Notes under the pieces: model-generated
Told to the model about the DNA's origin: nothing
Database searches by the model: none
Seen by the model: only the letters and a program-made list of their open reading frames with translations
Program-made: the position numbers and the translations under genes
In this document: positions 9,450 through 19,836 of the stretch, in pieces
Position numbering within the stretch: the first letter of the stretch is position 1
How the letters are laid out: each line of letters begins with the position of its first letter
Origin: Didymodactylos carnosus
Taxonomy: Eukaryota; Rotifera; Eurotatoria; Philodinida; Philodinidae
Length of the DNA: 22,268 bases
NCBI GenBank assembly: GCA_905250885.1
Contig: CAJNOQ010002884.1
Location: forward strand, 1 to 22,268
Direction of reading: 5' to 3'

Positions 9450-9644
9450 AAGGTACCGCTAATGCAAAAATCAAGTGGAAAAGCTTTTGAATTTCCAGAC
9501 ACATATTCTGATTCGTTGGACGCTGCTGATCGCAAATCTGATCTTATTTTTTCGATTTGACCGAGTTTTCATGCAGAAAACCTCAAAATACTGTGAGGGC
9601 ATCAAAAACCTCGAAAACCCGATTTTTTGCATTAGCGGCAGCTT
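9450..9644. mobile_element. ~195-bp MITE-like inverted-repeat element
   Basis: CCGCTAATGCAAAAATC (9456-9472) is inverted at 9621-9638 with one extra T. Weaker similarity extends three bases outward and about 25 bases inward. The interior has short frames on both strands and no recognised domain. Confidence 0.6.
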
Positions 9645-9913
9645 ATATAAGGACATGATTTATCGAAAAACGTCAGAATTTTTTCATGGTTTCTTGAAGT
9701 GTAAACAATGTAAATTTGTATTATGTAAATATCTTTCAGACTACTTCTAAGAGTCCTGGCAAGCAGACAAGTACTGCTCAGTCCAAAACTAGACTTTTTT
9801 CGATCAAAATGAGCTCATTTGATAGCTCAGGATCTCCTCCATAACCCTACGCAAGCCGCATAGTTTTGCGTTCTTCGTTCGAGCTCTAGGCTTCATGTGC
9901 TAAGATCCCCAAA

Positions 9914-10510
9914 ATGTACGCTTTTTGACCCGGCTAAATTCGGATACGCATGCAAACATAGGTTTTCGACCACGCCAAATCTCGTGGCAATGTTTGTTTC
10001 CCGAGAAAGCTTAATAGACGAAACCTATACTAGACGAAATAATCTATTTTTCAGTATTTGCACCTAAAACTAAAAAACTCAGAACTCACTCAAAGTTGTA
10101 CCAAACTGCTTCAAAATATCAATATATACTTCATTTGATCTGTTTACCCATGTTCTGTAGTAGAGATTAGTACTAAACATTCTCTTATTCCGAAAGCTTC
10201 CTAGAAAACGTTTCAAAAACCGAAGTATTTTCTGTTGATTTTTGAAACTGTTATTGAACCGCTAACATGGTGTAGCGCAGATACAGTGGAGTGTACGTTG
10301 ATATTCTGAAGCATTTTCGAACAACTTTGAGTGAGTTATGAGTTTTTTAATTTTCGACGTAAATAGTAAAAAATATATTATTTGGTCTAGTATAGGTTTT
10401 CACGAGCCTTTTTAAGCTTTTCCGGAAAACAAACATTGTCACTAGATTCGGCGTGATCGAAAACCCATGTTTTCATACGTATCCGATTTTAGCCGAGTCA
10501 AAAAGTATTG
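9914..10510. mobile_element. ~600-bp diverged fold-back element
   Basis: The left arm (about 9914-10165) and right arm (about 10265-10510) are reverse complements at moderate identity; markers are TTTTTGACCCGGCTAAAT and CTCACTCAAAGTTGT. The centre holds a 10-bp perfect hairpin (GTTTCAAAAA, 10210-10219, with 10239-10248). Divergence indicates an old insertion. No coding capacity. Confidence 0.7.
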
Positions 10511-11140
10511 TAAATAAAATTAAAAAAATATTGTTCTATGGTACGTAAAAATTTTAGATACAAGTCTGCTGTTTTATAATGGCGCTACAAACTTTTTGTC
10601 CTCCATCGTAGAAACTCCCCGGAACTGTAGATAAGAGAGATCTAGAGAAGTGGAAAATACACATACCAAATAGAGAACTACTGATGACTACTCGGTATGC
10701 AATGATAAGCCTCGTCACTGCAGACCGTGTGAGTTTTCAGGCTCTTCTCTTTATTAAAAAACACAAAAACAGGAAGAGGGAAAAACCCTCCACGTTTAAA
10801 GTTGCAGCTGTATAACTATTATTTATAGTAACAAAACAGAAGAGTGACACATCCAGATACGTACATACCGAGTAGTCACCAGTAATAGATCGAAGACACT
10901 TGAAGTGTCTATCGATCCCAAAAATAAAGTGTAATAGCGACTCAGGTCACATTGTTGATGCTGCAAACAGAACAAATTGCATTATAGTGTCATGAATGTG
11001 GAGATCCTGACTAGACCAGTCACTAATGTCTATTTATGGCTAATTATCGTTGAGAACTACGAAATAGAATACGTAAAATTTAATTTAAAAATCAAATCTT
11101 TCACTAGGCCTTTGACTTTAACTTCGATCAAGCATCATTT
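10511..11140. other. Non-genic, two small inverted repeats
   Basis: CTGATGACTACTCGGTATG (10681-10699) is inverted at 10864-10882 with one mismatch. A separate tight hairpin spans 10888-10917 (GATCGA, AGACACTT, one-base loop, AAGTGTCT, TCGATC). No gene recognised. Confidence 0.5.
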
Positions 11141-11207
11141 ATCACAGGGTATCCACGGATGCCACAAGAGATTTTGTTTCTTTTTTTGTGACATCCTGCT
11201 CTTTAGT
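11141..11207. repeat. Dispersed hairpin repeat, copy 2
   Basis: Partner of 5531-5594. Here GGATG (11157-11161) plus CACAA (11163-11167) pair with TTGTG (11186-11190) plus CATCC (11192-11196), with one internal mismatch pair and a T-rich loop. Confidence 0.6.
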
Positions 11208-11356
11208 CTTTAGTAAATTCTCACGCTCTACTTTTAATGCTGAATCTGTAAAAGATACTTTTGAAAAGTTAACAAAACGGAAAAAAAATTCGAATTTTTT
11301 TGAAACTGAAGCGATTTTCGAAAAAGTCTGTAAAAGGTAGACCAATCTATAGTTTA

Positions 11357-11593
11357 TATCTGAGCAGGGCCGTAGCCAGGGGGTTGGCAAACAGAGCACG
11401 TGCCCACACCTTGAGATTTTACTTCAATCTATAATATATACTAAATCTAGAGGTGATAAATGCCATGTGGAGATAACATGCAAGAAAAAGTGCTCGATCT
11501 AGCTTTAACATGGAAATTCAGACTAGTAAAGATGAAACTTTTTTGTAGATGCTCACCCCTTACCAAATTTCTGGCTACGGCCCTGTATCTGAG
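11357..11593. mobile_element. Non-autonomous hAT element (221 bp) with 8-bp TSD
   Basis: Perfect 15-bp terminal inverted repeats CAGGGCCGTAGCCAG (11365-11379) and CTGGCTACGGCCCTG (11571-11585) are flanked on both sides by TATCTGAG (11357-11364 and 11586-11593). An 8-bp target duplication plus termini starting CAGGG are the signature of the hAT superfamily. At 221 bp it carries no transposase and must have been moved in trans. Confidence 0.9.
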
Positions 11594-12690
11594 CAAAATA
11601 TTTTCTGCTAAAAATATGCTTCAACTATTGCTTATAATCAGACAATATTTTTGGGAAGGTCTGGAACTTGCGGGAAATCCGTTCGTGTGTTATATCAGAA
11701 TTACTACGCACGGCACTTCGTGCCATTTTGGGATCCTTTGTCAAATTGTTTTCAACAATAACCAACAAAGAGTGACACTGATTAATTTTATTCTGTAGAA
11801 AAGTATGCCAGTTTAACGGCGAAAGTCGATTGTGAAAATATCCTTTATTTCCGCAGTTGTAATCATTTTAGTGAATTACCAACTAAAACTGAAACTTGCG
11901 ATAAGCTCTCAAGTTGAGGCTTACTCGACTGGAAAATTTATTCCGCAGGAGATACGTACGCGCGTCACCTTTCAAACGAAAGAATATGAGAAGAAAGAAA
12001 CAACAGTTTAATTTTCTTTGTCGTTAAAATACTTAACTCTCTACTATACCTACCCATATCGTTCTCCATCTAGCTGGTTGTGAAAGAAATTTATAAAAGG
12101 TAACGATTTTATTATTCTGCTTATGATGAGGACCGATTTGACTACGCCTTTCATGGACGTAGTTCATCAAAAATAACAGTAAATAGAAGACATAACATGA
12201 TCAAAATTGGTCTACCTTTTTTATCCGTGCATTGGAGAGCGCAATCAAAGTGATCTATATAACGCGCCTATTGAAAGCTCTACAAAACGTGTATGGTGAG
12301 ACTTTTCTCGATTTCACTTTTGCGTCAATATTTCGCTTTTAAGGGAAAAATCAAATAAGAATTTTTCGGGACTAAATTATTCTACCATGAGAAAACGTCT
12401 TTGAATCAGCTATTTTATTCAGTTTTATTCGATCTTTCAAATGAAACGTAGCTCAATAAGAATGAACAACAGTGAACGCGAAAATATCGAATATGCTACA
12501 GATAGCGCTGTTTTTCGACTTTCCATATCACCTTTTTTTAAAAAATTCATAACTCAGCAACCAAGAGGTTTTATAGAGGCTAAGAACTACTATATAACCT
12601 CACTTTTAAACATGCAATCGAATGATGTGATTTCCAAAATAACTTTTTCTAGCTTGTTATAGCATTTCTCGATGCACTGACGAATCTTTT
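11594..12690. other. No gene recognised
   Basis: AT-rich, with weak frames only. A 73-codon plus frame at 12441-12662 starts with ATG and has mixed composition, but no domain, splice context or poly(A) support stands out. Confidence 0.4.
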
Positions 12691-12692
12691 AC

Positions 12693-12735
12693 CTAAGCGT
12701 GCTTTTTTATCGTGGTTTTTCAAGGTTTTTTAATT
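12693..12735. repeat. ~43-bp direct repeat, copy 1
   Basis: TAAGCGTGCTTTTTTATCG then TGGTTTTTCAAGG. It recurs as TAAGCGTGCTTTTGTTATTG then TGGTTTTTCACGG at 13323-13364. The two copies bracket the gene remnant between them. Confidence 0.6.
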
Positions 12736-12743
12736 ATAGTCAT

Positions 12744-12749
12744 TTTATT
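12744..12749 (-). terminator. AATAAA poly(A) signal
   Basis: Minus-strand AATAAA, 66 bases after the stop of the 12816-13226 coding remnant. The spacing fits a real 3' end. Confidence 0.45.
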
Positions 12750-12815
12750 TTCACAAAAAGAGTGTAACAAATGAACAATGAAACAAAATGAAGCATTACA
12801 TGAAGCTATAGTAGC

Positions 12816-13226
12816 CTAGAACTCAGAGTAAATGTCTTCAATATCATCTAGTTGTTGGGCTGATATAACAGTACCGCGTGTGGTAGTTTTAGGATGTTCG
12901 ACGAGGCGCGCTATAATCTCGTTAGGAAAAACTGTAGACTGATTTGAACTGATTGCGTTTTGAAGAGGAGACGGATAGAGATGGACCAGCTGGATGAAAG
13001 AACTGTAGATCAATAGGCTCACTAAGTATATCGACACCAGTTATTAGTATCACGTATCTAGCATTTCTGCCACAATAGAGTCATTTTTGAGCAGACTGAT
13101 GACACTAGGAACTCGTTTAGCTGTCTTTTTGTCAGCTTTGGTTAACATTTGATATAGTTTCGAGTCTGTTGAGCACGAGGTATAGCTGGCTTCAGTTCCA
13201 TCTATCTGCCTTGAACCGAAGTGATG
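12816..13226 (-). pseudogene. 3' end of an unrecognised spliced gene, or gene remnant
   Basis: The last exon (13002-12816, stop TAG) joins in phase across a 51-base intron (13003-13053). That intron has a GTGATA donor, an ACTAATAAC branch-like site and a CTACAG acceptor. It joins to a penultimate open stretch (13054 up to about 13205, open to 13226). The joined tail of roughly 110 residues is mixed and soluble, with a Lys-rich segment followed by an acidic C terminus (LDDIEDIYSEF). No family recognised. Upstream, a TAA lies in the same frame at 13227-13229. A protein-like stretch in another frame (13321 down to about 13245, with KKDYPSLVAHRQLLLEAY) cannot be joined by a plausible intron. I therefore lean to a 5'-damaged gene, though an exon with a missed acceptor (GCAG at 13206) is possible. 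A poly(A) signal follows. Confidence 0.4.
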
Positions 13227-13322
13227 TTACTGTCGTATTCCTTTTATCTCGCATAAGCCTCTAGCAAAAGTTGCCGATGTGCAACTAAAGAAGGATAATC
13301 TTTTTTTCCCAGGTTTAGTTGC

Positions 13323-13364
13323 TAAGCGTGCTTTTGTTATTGTGGTTTTTCACGGCTTTTTTTT
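13323..13364. repeat. ~43-bp direct repeat, copy 2
   Basis: Partner of 12693-12735; see there. Confidence 0.6.
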
Positions 13365-15120
13365 TTCTGTAAGGTGCAGAAAGAGAAGGTAGCGCTCGGT
13401 TTTTATCAATCTTTATTTAAATCAGATAAAGTTCTCGCTCTCTCTTCACCTCCCAAGCAAAAACGACCCAATGTTTTGGGTTATTTATCTAGATTCAGCT
13501 CCACGTATATCCCGTTCGAAAATCCGTGTTACACTTAGATACGTTCCCTAGTAAGGGTGACCATTCTCGGAACTGTTTGAACGGCTAGAGTGTATGGATT
13601 TATAAGTGATTTTTCATGCTCTGAACGGTGACAAGAGTCATTTCTGACCGGTTTTCAGATCATGTAATACTGGGCAGAATTGTATGAAACTACCCAGAAT
13701 ACATTCTTTGTCTTATTGATACCGCATTTATGGGAATGTTTAGATGCTTTAGAATAGTTCTTTAATTCAATATAAACTTTATCCATTGTCTTATGTAAGT
13801 GAAATTTGAACACAAAGTATGATGGAACGAGTCATGTGAAAATAACATTCGATAAAAAACGGAAGAATATTTTGACTTGTTTCTTTCTGACCGGGATTGA
13901 TTACTCTTCCTATTCGACCTTCTGGCTCAATAGAAATTTTTCGCTCGAAATTCTACAGTGTCGAAACACGCTGTCGAAAAGTGTTTCTGTCGAACTGAGA
14001 AATTACCACGTTCTCCTGTGCCAGATCAGAATATAAAATTATTGAGCCTAACCGTCTAATTGTGTCCGAGATAAAATATATTTTTCAGTGTATCGTTGTA
14101 GCGTCGTAAATAGAAAATGTTATAACTCCGCAAAAAAGCGCCGTTGGGAAAAAAGAAAGTTATTACCGTAGTCAGCGCATCACACTCTACTATGTAGAAT
14201 ATATCCCGTTCGAAAACCCGTGTGGATACCTTCCCTCGTTCCTCCCGAACGACGATTTTACCCGTTTTCAAGGGCTCCTGAGTACCTAAATACCAATTTC
14301 ACTGCTACATCTGAATTTTTCTAACAGTGATGATCGACAAAAGCACAGAAGGTTGCATATGTTCTATCAAAAATTAATTTTTTCCTTATCGTTTTTTATA
14401 CAGAGCTTGTCCATGAAAAATTTAATCGTTACTGGCTAAAATTACATTTTTTAATTGGAGAAAAATTCATCCAAAGATTAAGAGAAACAGCCCTATTTTA
14501 AAATGAACAGAAAGCGCCACCGAAGCTTGTCTGAGTGCTGCAAGAACAAGTTCGGAATACTTATCGTTTAGTTCCAATACTCCGGCATCCGAGGCCTACT
14601 TTTGAACTTTGTGAGCTGTCCTCGTGAAAACTACTAGTGAACTTTTCGAGATATTATTATCTTAGATACTACTGGAGTAGCTCTACAAAAGCCACCAAGT
14701 TTGAAACCCGGCCAAAAAAATTTTTTCGGTTCTTTCGTGGTATGGGGATATTCGATTACAAAAATCTCCAAAACCCTAGAATTCACAACTTATTGGGGAG
14801 GAAAAACCACGTTCGCAATAACTTTTCCAGGCAGAAACTATGGGCTTTTACATACTTTTAGTAGTTGTATAGAACGCATATAGTCAAACCTGCCTGCTTT
14901 TCAATCGTGTATAAAAGGGACTAACCTGTCCTAAATTACTCTCCTAATGATTCCTATTTCGATATAGACATTAATAGTTCAATTGCTTCTATTTGTTTTA
15001 AAGACGAATAAGTTAATTCAGCTGCTGAAACGTTGTAAAAAACTTTTAAAAATCAATGAGTCTATTATACCTACTAACGAAACAAACTTTTTTTTAATAG
15101 TATGTAAAATAAATATTTCA
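13365..15120. other. No gene recognised; a direct repeat pair
   Basis: TATATCCCGTTCGAAAA then YCCGTGT occurs at 13507-13531 and again at 14199-14223, followed in both by an ATAC.TTCCCT block. Frames here (up to 76 codons) lack any recognised domain. Confidence 0.45.
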
Positions 15121-15176
15121 GCATTGGCTGGTAACATGTCACACTTCTTCTCTATTTGATCGGACGCTGATTCTTC

Positions 15177-16028
15177 TCACTGGTTTTCAACGAACTCAAT
15201 TAACGTGTTAAATTTGGATAAAAGAACTAGCGAACGGTTCGTACTATGCTCAACGTGTTGCATATCGTTTTTGTTCGAGTCGAGAAACTTGCGTACCATG
15301 TCTAGATGTGCAACTTGAAAAACAATTGCTCCGAAGAAACTTGTGCGTCCTGCAGAATCACAAGCTAATTGACCATATCGTTCGTAGTATGCATTGAAAC
15401 TGATGATACTGATTAAGAAATCGTTCAAAAAAATACGTGTTGTTTGATTCGCTATAGTAGTACCAATGGCACGTGCATATCGGCCAGCTTCGATTTCTGG
15501 TTGATCACTAATACATATCAGTTCTCTGATTCTTTGTACACCATTCGCATGTTTCTGCCATTCCTGACGCCACACAAGTTCGGGTGTATAATGTTCACAA
15601 AAATAGATTCGTCCGGAATCAAATTGTCCTTTACTTAAATGTACAACACGAAATTTAACCAGTTGTTCTTGACCATTGATATGGATTGGACGCGAGCCGA
15701 GAATCGGTTTTTCTGTTTGAAAACCCTTGTCTGTCAATGTTTCATAAATATTATCTGCATTTGATGTTCTCAATACAAGCGCATTGATACCGGTAGGACT
15801 GTTGAGCAGTATACTTCCCAACTTGTCAGTATCTTGCGGTAAACCAATTAACTCAATATAGTGATTATCAAATATAATCAGATTATTCATAGATCCAAAT
15901 GAATGATAACCACGAGGTGTTAATGTAAAACCAAGTTCATGAAATTGTGAAACAGCTAAATCGAGATCAAATATCGTATTAATAACCAAATGATCCAATG
16001 GTGAACATTCACCTTGATCGTTACTCAT
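15177..16028 (-). CDS. VOC superfamily / Glyoxalase_3-like protein (283 aa)
   Basis: Intact single-exon gene; the ATG at 16026-16028 follows an in-frame TAG four codons upstream. The N-terminal half is a typical glyoxalase-like module. LDHLV holds the putative metal ligand His13; a helix carries ELGFT (31-35), then H42, the GS.NN turn (45-49) and YIEL with putative ligand Glu59. The second half carries CEHYTPELVWRQEW (144-157), then H160 and NG (162-163), matching the TPELVWR.EW..H.NG signature of bacterial Glyoxalase_3-type proteins. At 283 residues it fits the usual length of about 260-300 for that two-module family. VOC proteins use a metal site for isomerase, dioxygenase or lyase chemistry; the substrate cannot be told from sequence. 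It probably acts in the cytosol, as no signal peptide is seen. The bacterial-type family and lack of introns make horizontal acquisition plausible, but this is inference. Confidence 0.93.
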   Translation of the reverse strand: MSNDQGECSPLDHLVINTIFDLDLAVSQFHELGFTLTPRGYHSFGSMNNLIIFDNHYIELIGLPQDTDKLGSILLNSPTGINALVLRTSNADNIYETLTDKGFQTEKPILGSRPIHINGQEQLVKFRVVHLSKGQFDSGRIYFCEHYTPELVWRQEWQKHANGVQRIRELICISDQPEIEAGRYARAIGTTIANQTTRIFLNDFLISIISFNAYYERYGQLACDSAGRTSFFGAIVFQVAHLDMVRKFLDSNKNDMQHVEHSTNRSLVLLSKFNTLIEFVENQ

Positions 16029-16913
16029 AGTTTCAATCTAAATTGGAATAGGCTCATTACATCCTTAGGAAATAAAGTCTGACTTATGAATTTTTGAATA
16101 TATTTGAAATTATGAAAAGTTCAAGTGTGACCGCAAGTTTGATGTTGCAATTGCACAATCACAACGCCCTAAAATTTCGATGAACTTTTCTTATAGGCAG
16201 CTCATAAGCACCAGTTCATTCGCTAATGGTGTTAAGAAAAAATATCTTTTCCATTAAAAATATAGTATTGTACTGTAAAAAAAAGGAGGTCTACAGAGTT
16301 AAAAGAAAGAATATATAAGCGAAATAGAAAACTATGCATTTTTATCTGCACCACCCGGAACTTCACTCGTTTACTTCTGTTTGGTGCAATACAGTCACAA
16401 TTTGTTGTTAACAAAATATTTTGTTTAGTAAATGATGCAAGTAAAACGTTACAGTCATGAATTTTCAGTAGCAATATTAATTTGTTACATTTTGATTCAC
16501 TCTTCAGAAGAAGAAAAGTTTAAGAACAACAATATTAATCTAATCTGAGGTACTCAAGAAAGGTGAATGTGTGCGTTTACGTTCTTGTTTTTCTGATGAT
16601 CTGCCATATATTATTTTTTTTCTTTATCTCTCGTTATTATAAGCGTAATTTGTTTTACAGTAACTCTCATGTAAAGTAATTTAGTGTACATAAATACAAT
16701 GTTCAGCAAATTCTGAAGTTAAAAGTCTGAAACCAAGGTTGAAAAGTTATCAACAGGACTAAAGTATGCTTAAGAATGAGGTGGTCTATTGTTTAAAAAG
16801 ATATGCTTCCTCTATCCAAATAATAAAACGATACTTATATTCAGCACTGATACTTCTACAGAATACTCACATCCTATATTGTAAGTTTATGTGCTCATAT
16901 AACTACTCTGTAG
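16029..16913. other. Upstream region of the VOC gene; no gene
   Basis: Contains the presumed promoter of the minus-strand VOC gene. A TATATA-like run near 16309-16316 is about 285 bases from the ATG, too far to call. The 80-codon minus frame at 16232-16474 is not convincing. Confidence 0.4.
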
Positions 16914-17471
16914 ATATGTCGTGCGGAAGTTAAACTGTTTGCCGAAGTTATAACTTGCGACACACAGGTTTGTCGAAGTTATTTTTAGGCGAGCTAAATA
17001 GTTAGTGATTAAATCACTGACAGTGCTTTAATCAAAATATATAGTTAAGGTTTAATTTCCAGCCGAACAGCATACGCATATCTATTTAACAATAAACAAA
17101 AATGTACAAATTTTTCAGAATAAGTGAGAAGTACATTTTTTGGTACTTTTCGAATCTTTTGCTTAGTTCATTACTGTGTCATAATCAGAAATAAAAGTTA
17201 AACTGACAGTTAACGTAGAATATATCGTTCAGAGAAGGACACGTTAGAGGTTTCTCAAGTCAGAAGTCTAATCTGGTTAAATAAAGACTTTACTTGACTT
17301 CACTTACACATCTATGACACACTTAATTGTAAACCTGTACTAATCATGTACCGATTAAGCCAATAGAGCTAATAATAAAAAGCAAACGTCTATAGCTTAC
17401 TCCGTATAATTTTAGCTTAGCGAGAATTTAGTTCGCCTAAAATAACTTCCATAAACTTCAGCACGACATAT
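16914..17471. mobile_element. ~560-bp inverted-repeat element
   Basis: ATATGTCGTGCGGAAGTT at 16914 and GAAGTTATTTTTAGGCGAGC near 16975-16994 correspond, in reverse complement, to 17426-17471. The left arm holds about 40 extra bases containing two more GAAGTTA units. No coding capacity. Confidence 0.55.
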
Positions 17472-17570
17472 ATACACATAAATATACAGAAAAAGCATGA
17501 AAAGAGAACAGACGGAGAGGGAACAGACTGAAAGAGTCCGTACTGAGTGGAGAAAGGAGTGCGAATTATT

Positions 17571-17715
17571 AAGGGTATCCCCTCCTCTTTTTTTGCAAAA
17601 ACTTTCTATTTTGATCTGAATATAGTCTAATGTCGAGGAAAGTCTGGACTATAAAGTGAGATCACTCCCAGCTCTCCAACGAGGTGAAAAAAGAGGGGAG
17701 CGGGAAGGTAGCCTT
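17571..17715. mobile_element. ~145-bp small inverted-repeat element
   Basis: AAGGGTATCCCCTCCTCTTT at 17571 resembles the reverse complement of the GAGGGGAGCGGGAAGGTAGCCTT stretch ending at 17715, with mismatches. It is a weak MITE candidate. Confidence 0.35.
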
Positions 17716-17879
17716 AAATTTCTACGCTGTTTAGAGAACGGTCTATTTAGAACGCATATTTAAACAACGATGCGTAAACAGTAAAAGAACTATATGCTGA
17801 ACAAAATGACGCGCAGGCAATGGCTACCATTGCAGATTTGCGATACGAAAGCTAAACTTAATGAATTAATATCAGAAAA

Positions 17880-18720
17880 TAAAGTACTTTTTTTCATATA
17901 TATGTTACAGTGGAAACTGAAATTCAGTAGAATTTAGTGAAAATCAAATTAGTGGAATCAATTTCATTAGTGGAAATCAAAATTTGAATCTCCACTAGTG
18001 AGGATTAAAATTTAAATGCCTACATATATGGTAAAACATGGATTTTCATTCCTTATAACTTTGAAAAGAAACTTTATTTTCCAAATTATTAGAACAAGAT
18101 TAAAACATCCGGTGGGTATTTCCAGATGTGGAAGTGAGCGAAAAAGCAGGGATTTGTCTCAGTTCGCCAATTCAACTTTCGCCAGTAGACATTCGCAGAC
18201 GGCGAATGTCCAAAAACATTGGCGAATGTCTATAAGACATTCGACAATCGGCCAATCAGCGAATGTCGCAGGAACATTCGCCAACTATAGCGAATGTCTG
18301 TTGGCGAAAGTTGAATTGGCGAAACGCGACTTTACCAAAAGCAGAAGAACAGTGGGAAGTTTAGTTCTTTTACAGAAATTGTATTTTATCATAACTAAGT
18401 TATGGTAAAAATTCCAGCTGATCGGCACGAGGGGAACGAAGAAACACTGAACCACCTATTCACTACATTATAATTGGTTTATTGATTCAGTAGCAGTAGT
18501 AGTGCAGAAACATTCACTGTCAATGACACGTGAAATTCCTGTTAAAAGAATTCTTGCATATGCTGAATTTCTGTACCTCAAGAACGAAGCATTTTTTCCG
18601 ATAGATTGAGTGGAGATTGAAATTTTGATTTCCACTAATGGAATTTTGAATTCTATTGATTTCAGTTTTCACTGTAACATATATTACCTTTGTTCGTACC
18701 CAGTAAAATATAAGTACCTT
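17880..18720. mobile_element. ~840-bp fold-back element with nested palindrome
   Basis: Left arm about 17897-17995 (ATATATGTTACAGTGGAAAC to AATCTCCACT) is inverted at about 18608-18690. A weaker outer match AAAGTACTT / AAGTACCTT lies at 17881-17889 and 18712-18719. Each arm repeats the word TTAGTGGAAATCAAA. A second palindromic element (18163-18323) sits inside. The 130-codon frame across 18016-18408 is a by-product of these repeats. Confidence 0.65.
18163..18323. mobile_element. 161-bp palindromic element built of GCGAATGTC units
   Basis: 34-bp termini (TTCGCCAATTCAACTTTCGC... at 18163-18196) are inverted at 18290-18323 with two mismatches. Seven copies of CGAATGT or its complement occur in 161 bases, on both strands (near 18188, 18202, 18221, 18235, 18259, 18273 and 18290). 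There is no target duplication I can see. The regular internal repeats of a terminal motif could be transposase-binding sites. Confidence 0.8.
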
Positions 18721-19169
18721 GTATAACACACACTGCTTTTTCGTCTCGCCTGAAAGCATAAGAAAAACATCGATATCTACAAGGAAAGTGTGTATGTAAG
18801 AAAAAAAAGATGGATGGCATGGACAGAAAAGAAACTAATATGTAAGTGAAATATATTCGTCTTTTCTATCAACGACGCCGTCTTTTTCACATACTAGTAT
18901 GTGGTCAGACAGTTAAGTGTATCCGCTTTAATGTCACCAATGCGCCCAAATATCACAAAAGTGATCCTCAAATTCACCGGATGAAAGTTTTAAGTTTAAC
19001 CCTTTACGTCACCCTTGGTCACTGGAGTGACCGTTTGTAGATCGATGGCAAAAAATTAAGAAAGCATGGAATTTAAAAACTTTGGAGTGATGTCTTGTGG
19101 CGAACTCCATAAACTATCAATTGGTAAAACAAGTATTTTGTTTCGTTGGCTTATCTCCGAAAAAGATGA

Positions 19170-19680
19170 GAAATGACTTGGAAAAAGTCCTATTTTGGGC
19201 TTTTCGTAAATTTAATATAATTCGACCAAAAAATTTCGTAGAGAGCTCGGGGACATCTCATTTTGTAGAGAATTGTTTGCTCTATCATTCTACGTAGTTT
19301 TAATAAAATTCTATTCCCAGGTGCCGGAAAACTAGGGTTTTGGTTTTCTAGAAAACTCTATTATCGGGAATCTAGTGATGATTTTTAGTTTCTCAAATCC
19401 TTATTGGAAACAATTTTTTCTAGTCAAGTCACTATCTGAATTTTTTTTAGTGTTTATGGCTGCGGAAAAAAATCGAAAATACATCCAGCTGATTAGTTTT
19501 CGTAACCATAGTAGTTTGACAGCACCTAGAATCTGCGAATAAAGTTTTGTTCAAACTACGTAGAATGATAGAGTAATCGATTCTCTACAAAACGAGATAT
19601 CCCCGAGCTCTCTACGATATTTTTTGGTCGAACTATATTAAATTTACGAAAAGCCCAAAATAGAACTTTTCAAGTCATTC
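19170..19680. mobile_element. Nested ~510-bp fold-back element
   Basis: Arms 19170-19300 and 19553-19680 are reverse complements at high identity; markers are TTTTGGGCTTTTCGTAAATT, GTAGAGAGCTCGGGGA and ATCATTCTACGTAGTTT. The interior (19301-19552) is not repeated and has no gene. Confidence 0.8.
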
Positions 19681-19836
19681 CCCCAATGGTTGCTCGAGTG
19701 ACCAAAATACTCTGCACAAACGAGAGTGCGAACGACCGATCTGTCTATACTATTGCCATATTGGAGATACCAATACTCTATTCCAGTAGTTGTTTCATCA
19801 GTGGTTCTTCTGGAACCGCTGTCGAGGATAAGGGTT

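Noticed and set aside
12816..13037. Small secreted peptide with N-terminal signal sequence
   Set aside because: The apparent start is GTG, not ATG, and the hydrophobic start lies in an intron with donor, branch-like and acceptor sites in phase with an upstream exon.
13507..14223. tRNA gene suggested by GTTCGAAAA then TCC (B-box-like)
   Set aside because: No A box, acceptor stem or cloverleaf around either copy.
15444..15638. 64-codon plus-strand frame
   Set aside because: Antisense shadow of the VOC gene.
18163..18323. CRISPR-like array of GCGAATGTC words
   Set aside because: Units are 9-10 bases, in both orientations and irregularly spaced within a palindrome, in eukaryotic DNA.
18016..18408. 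130-codon plus-strand frame
   Set aside because: Open because it crosses the GCGAATGTC palindromic element; the peptide merely reflects the repeat.
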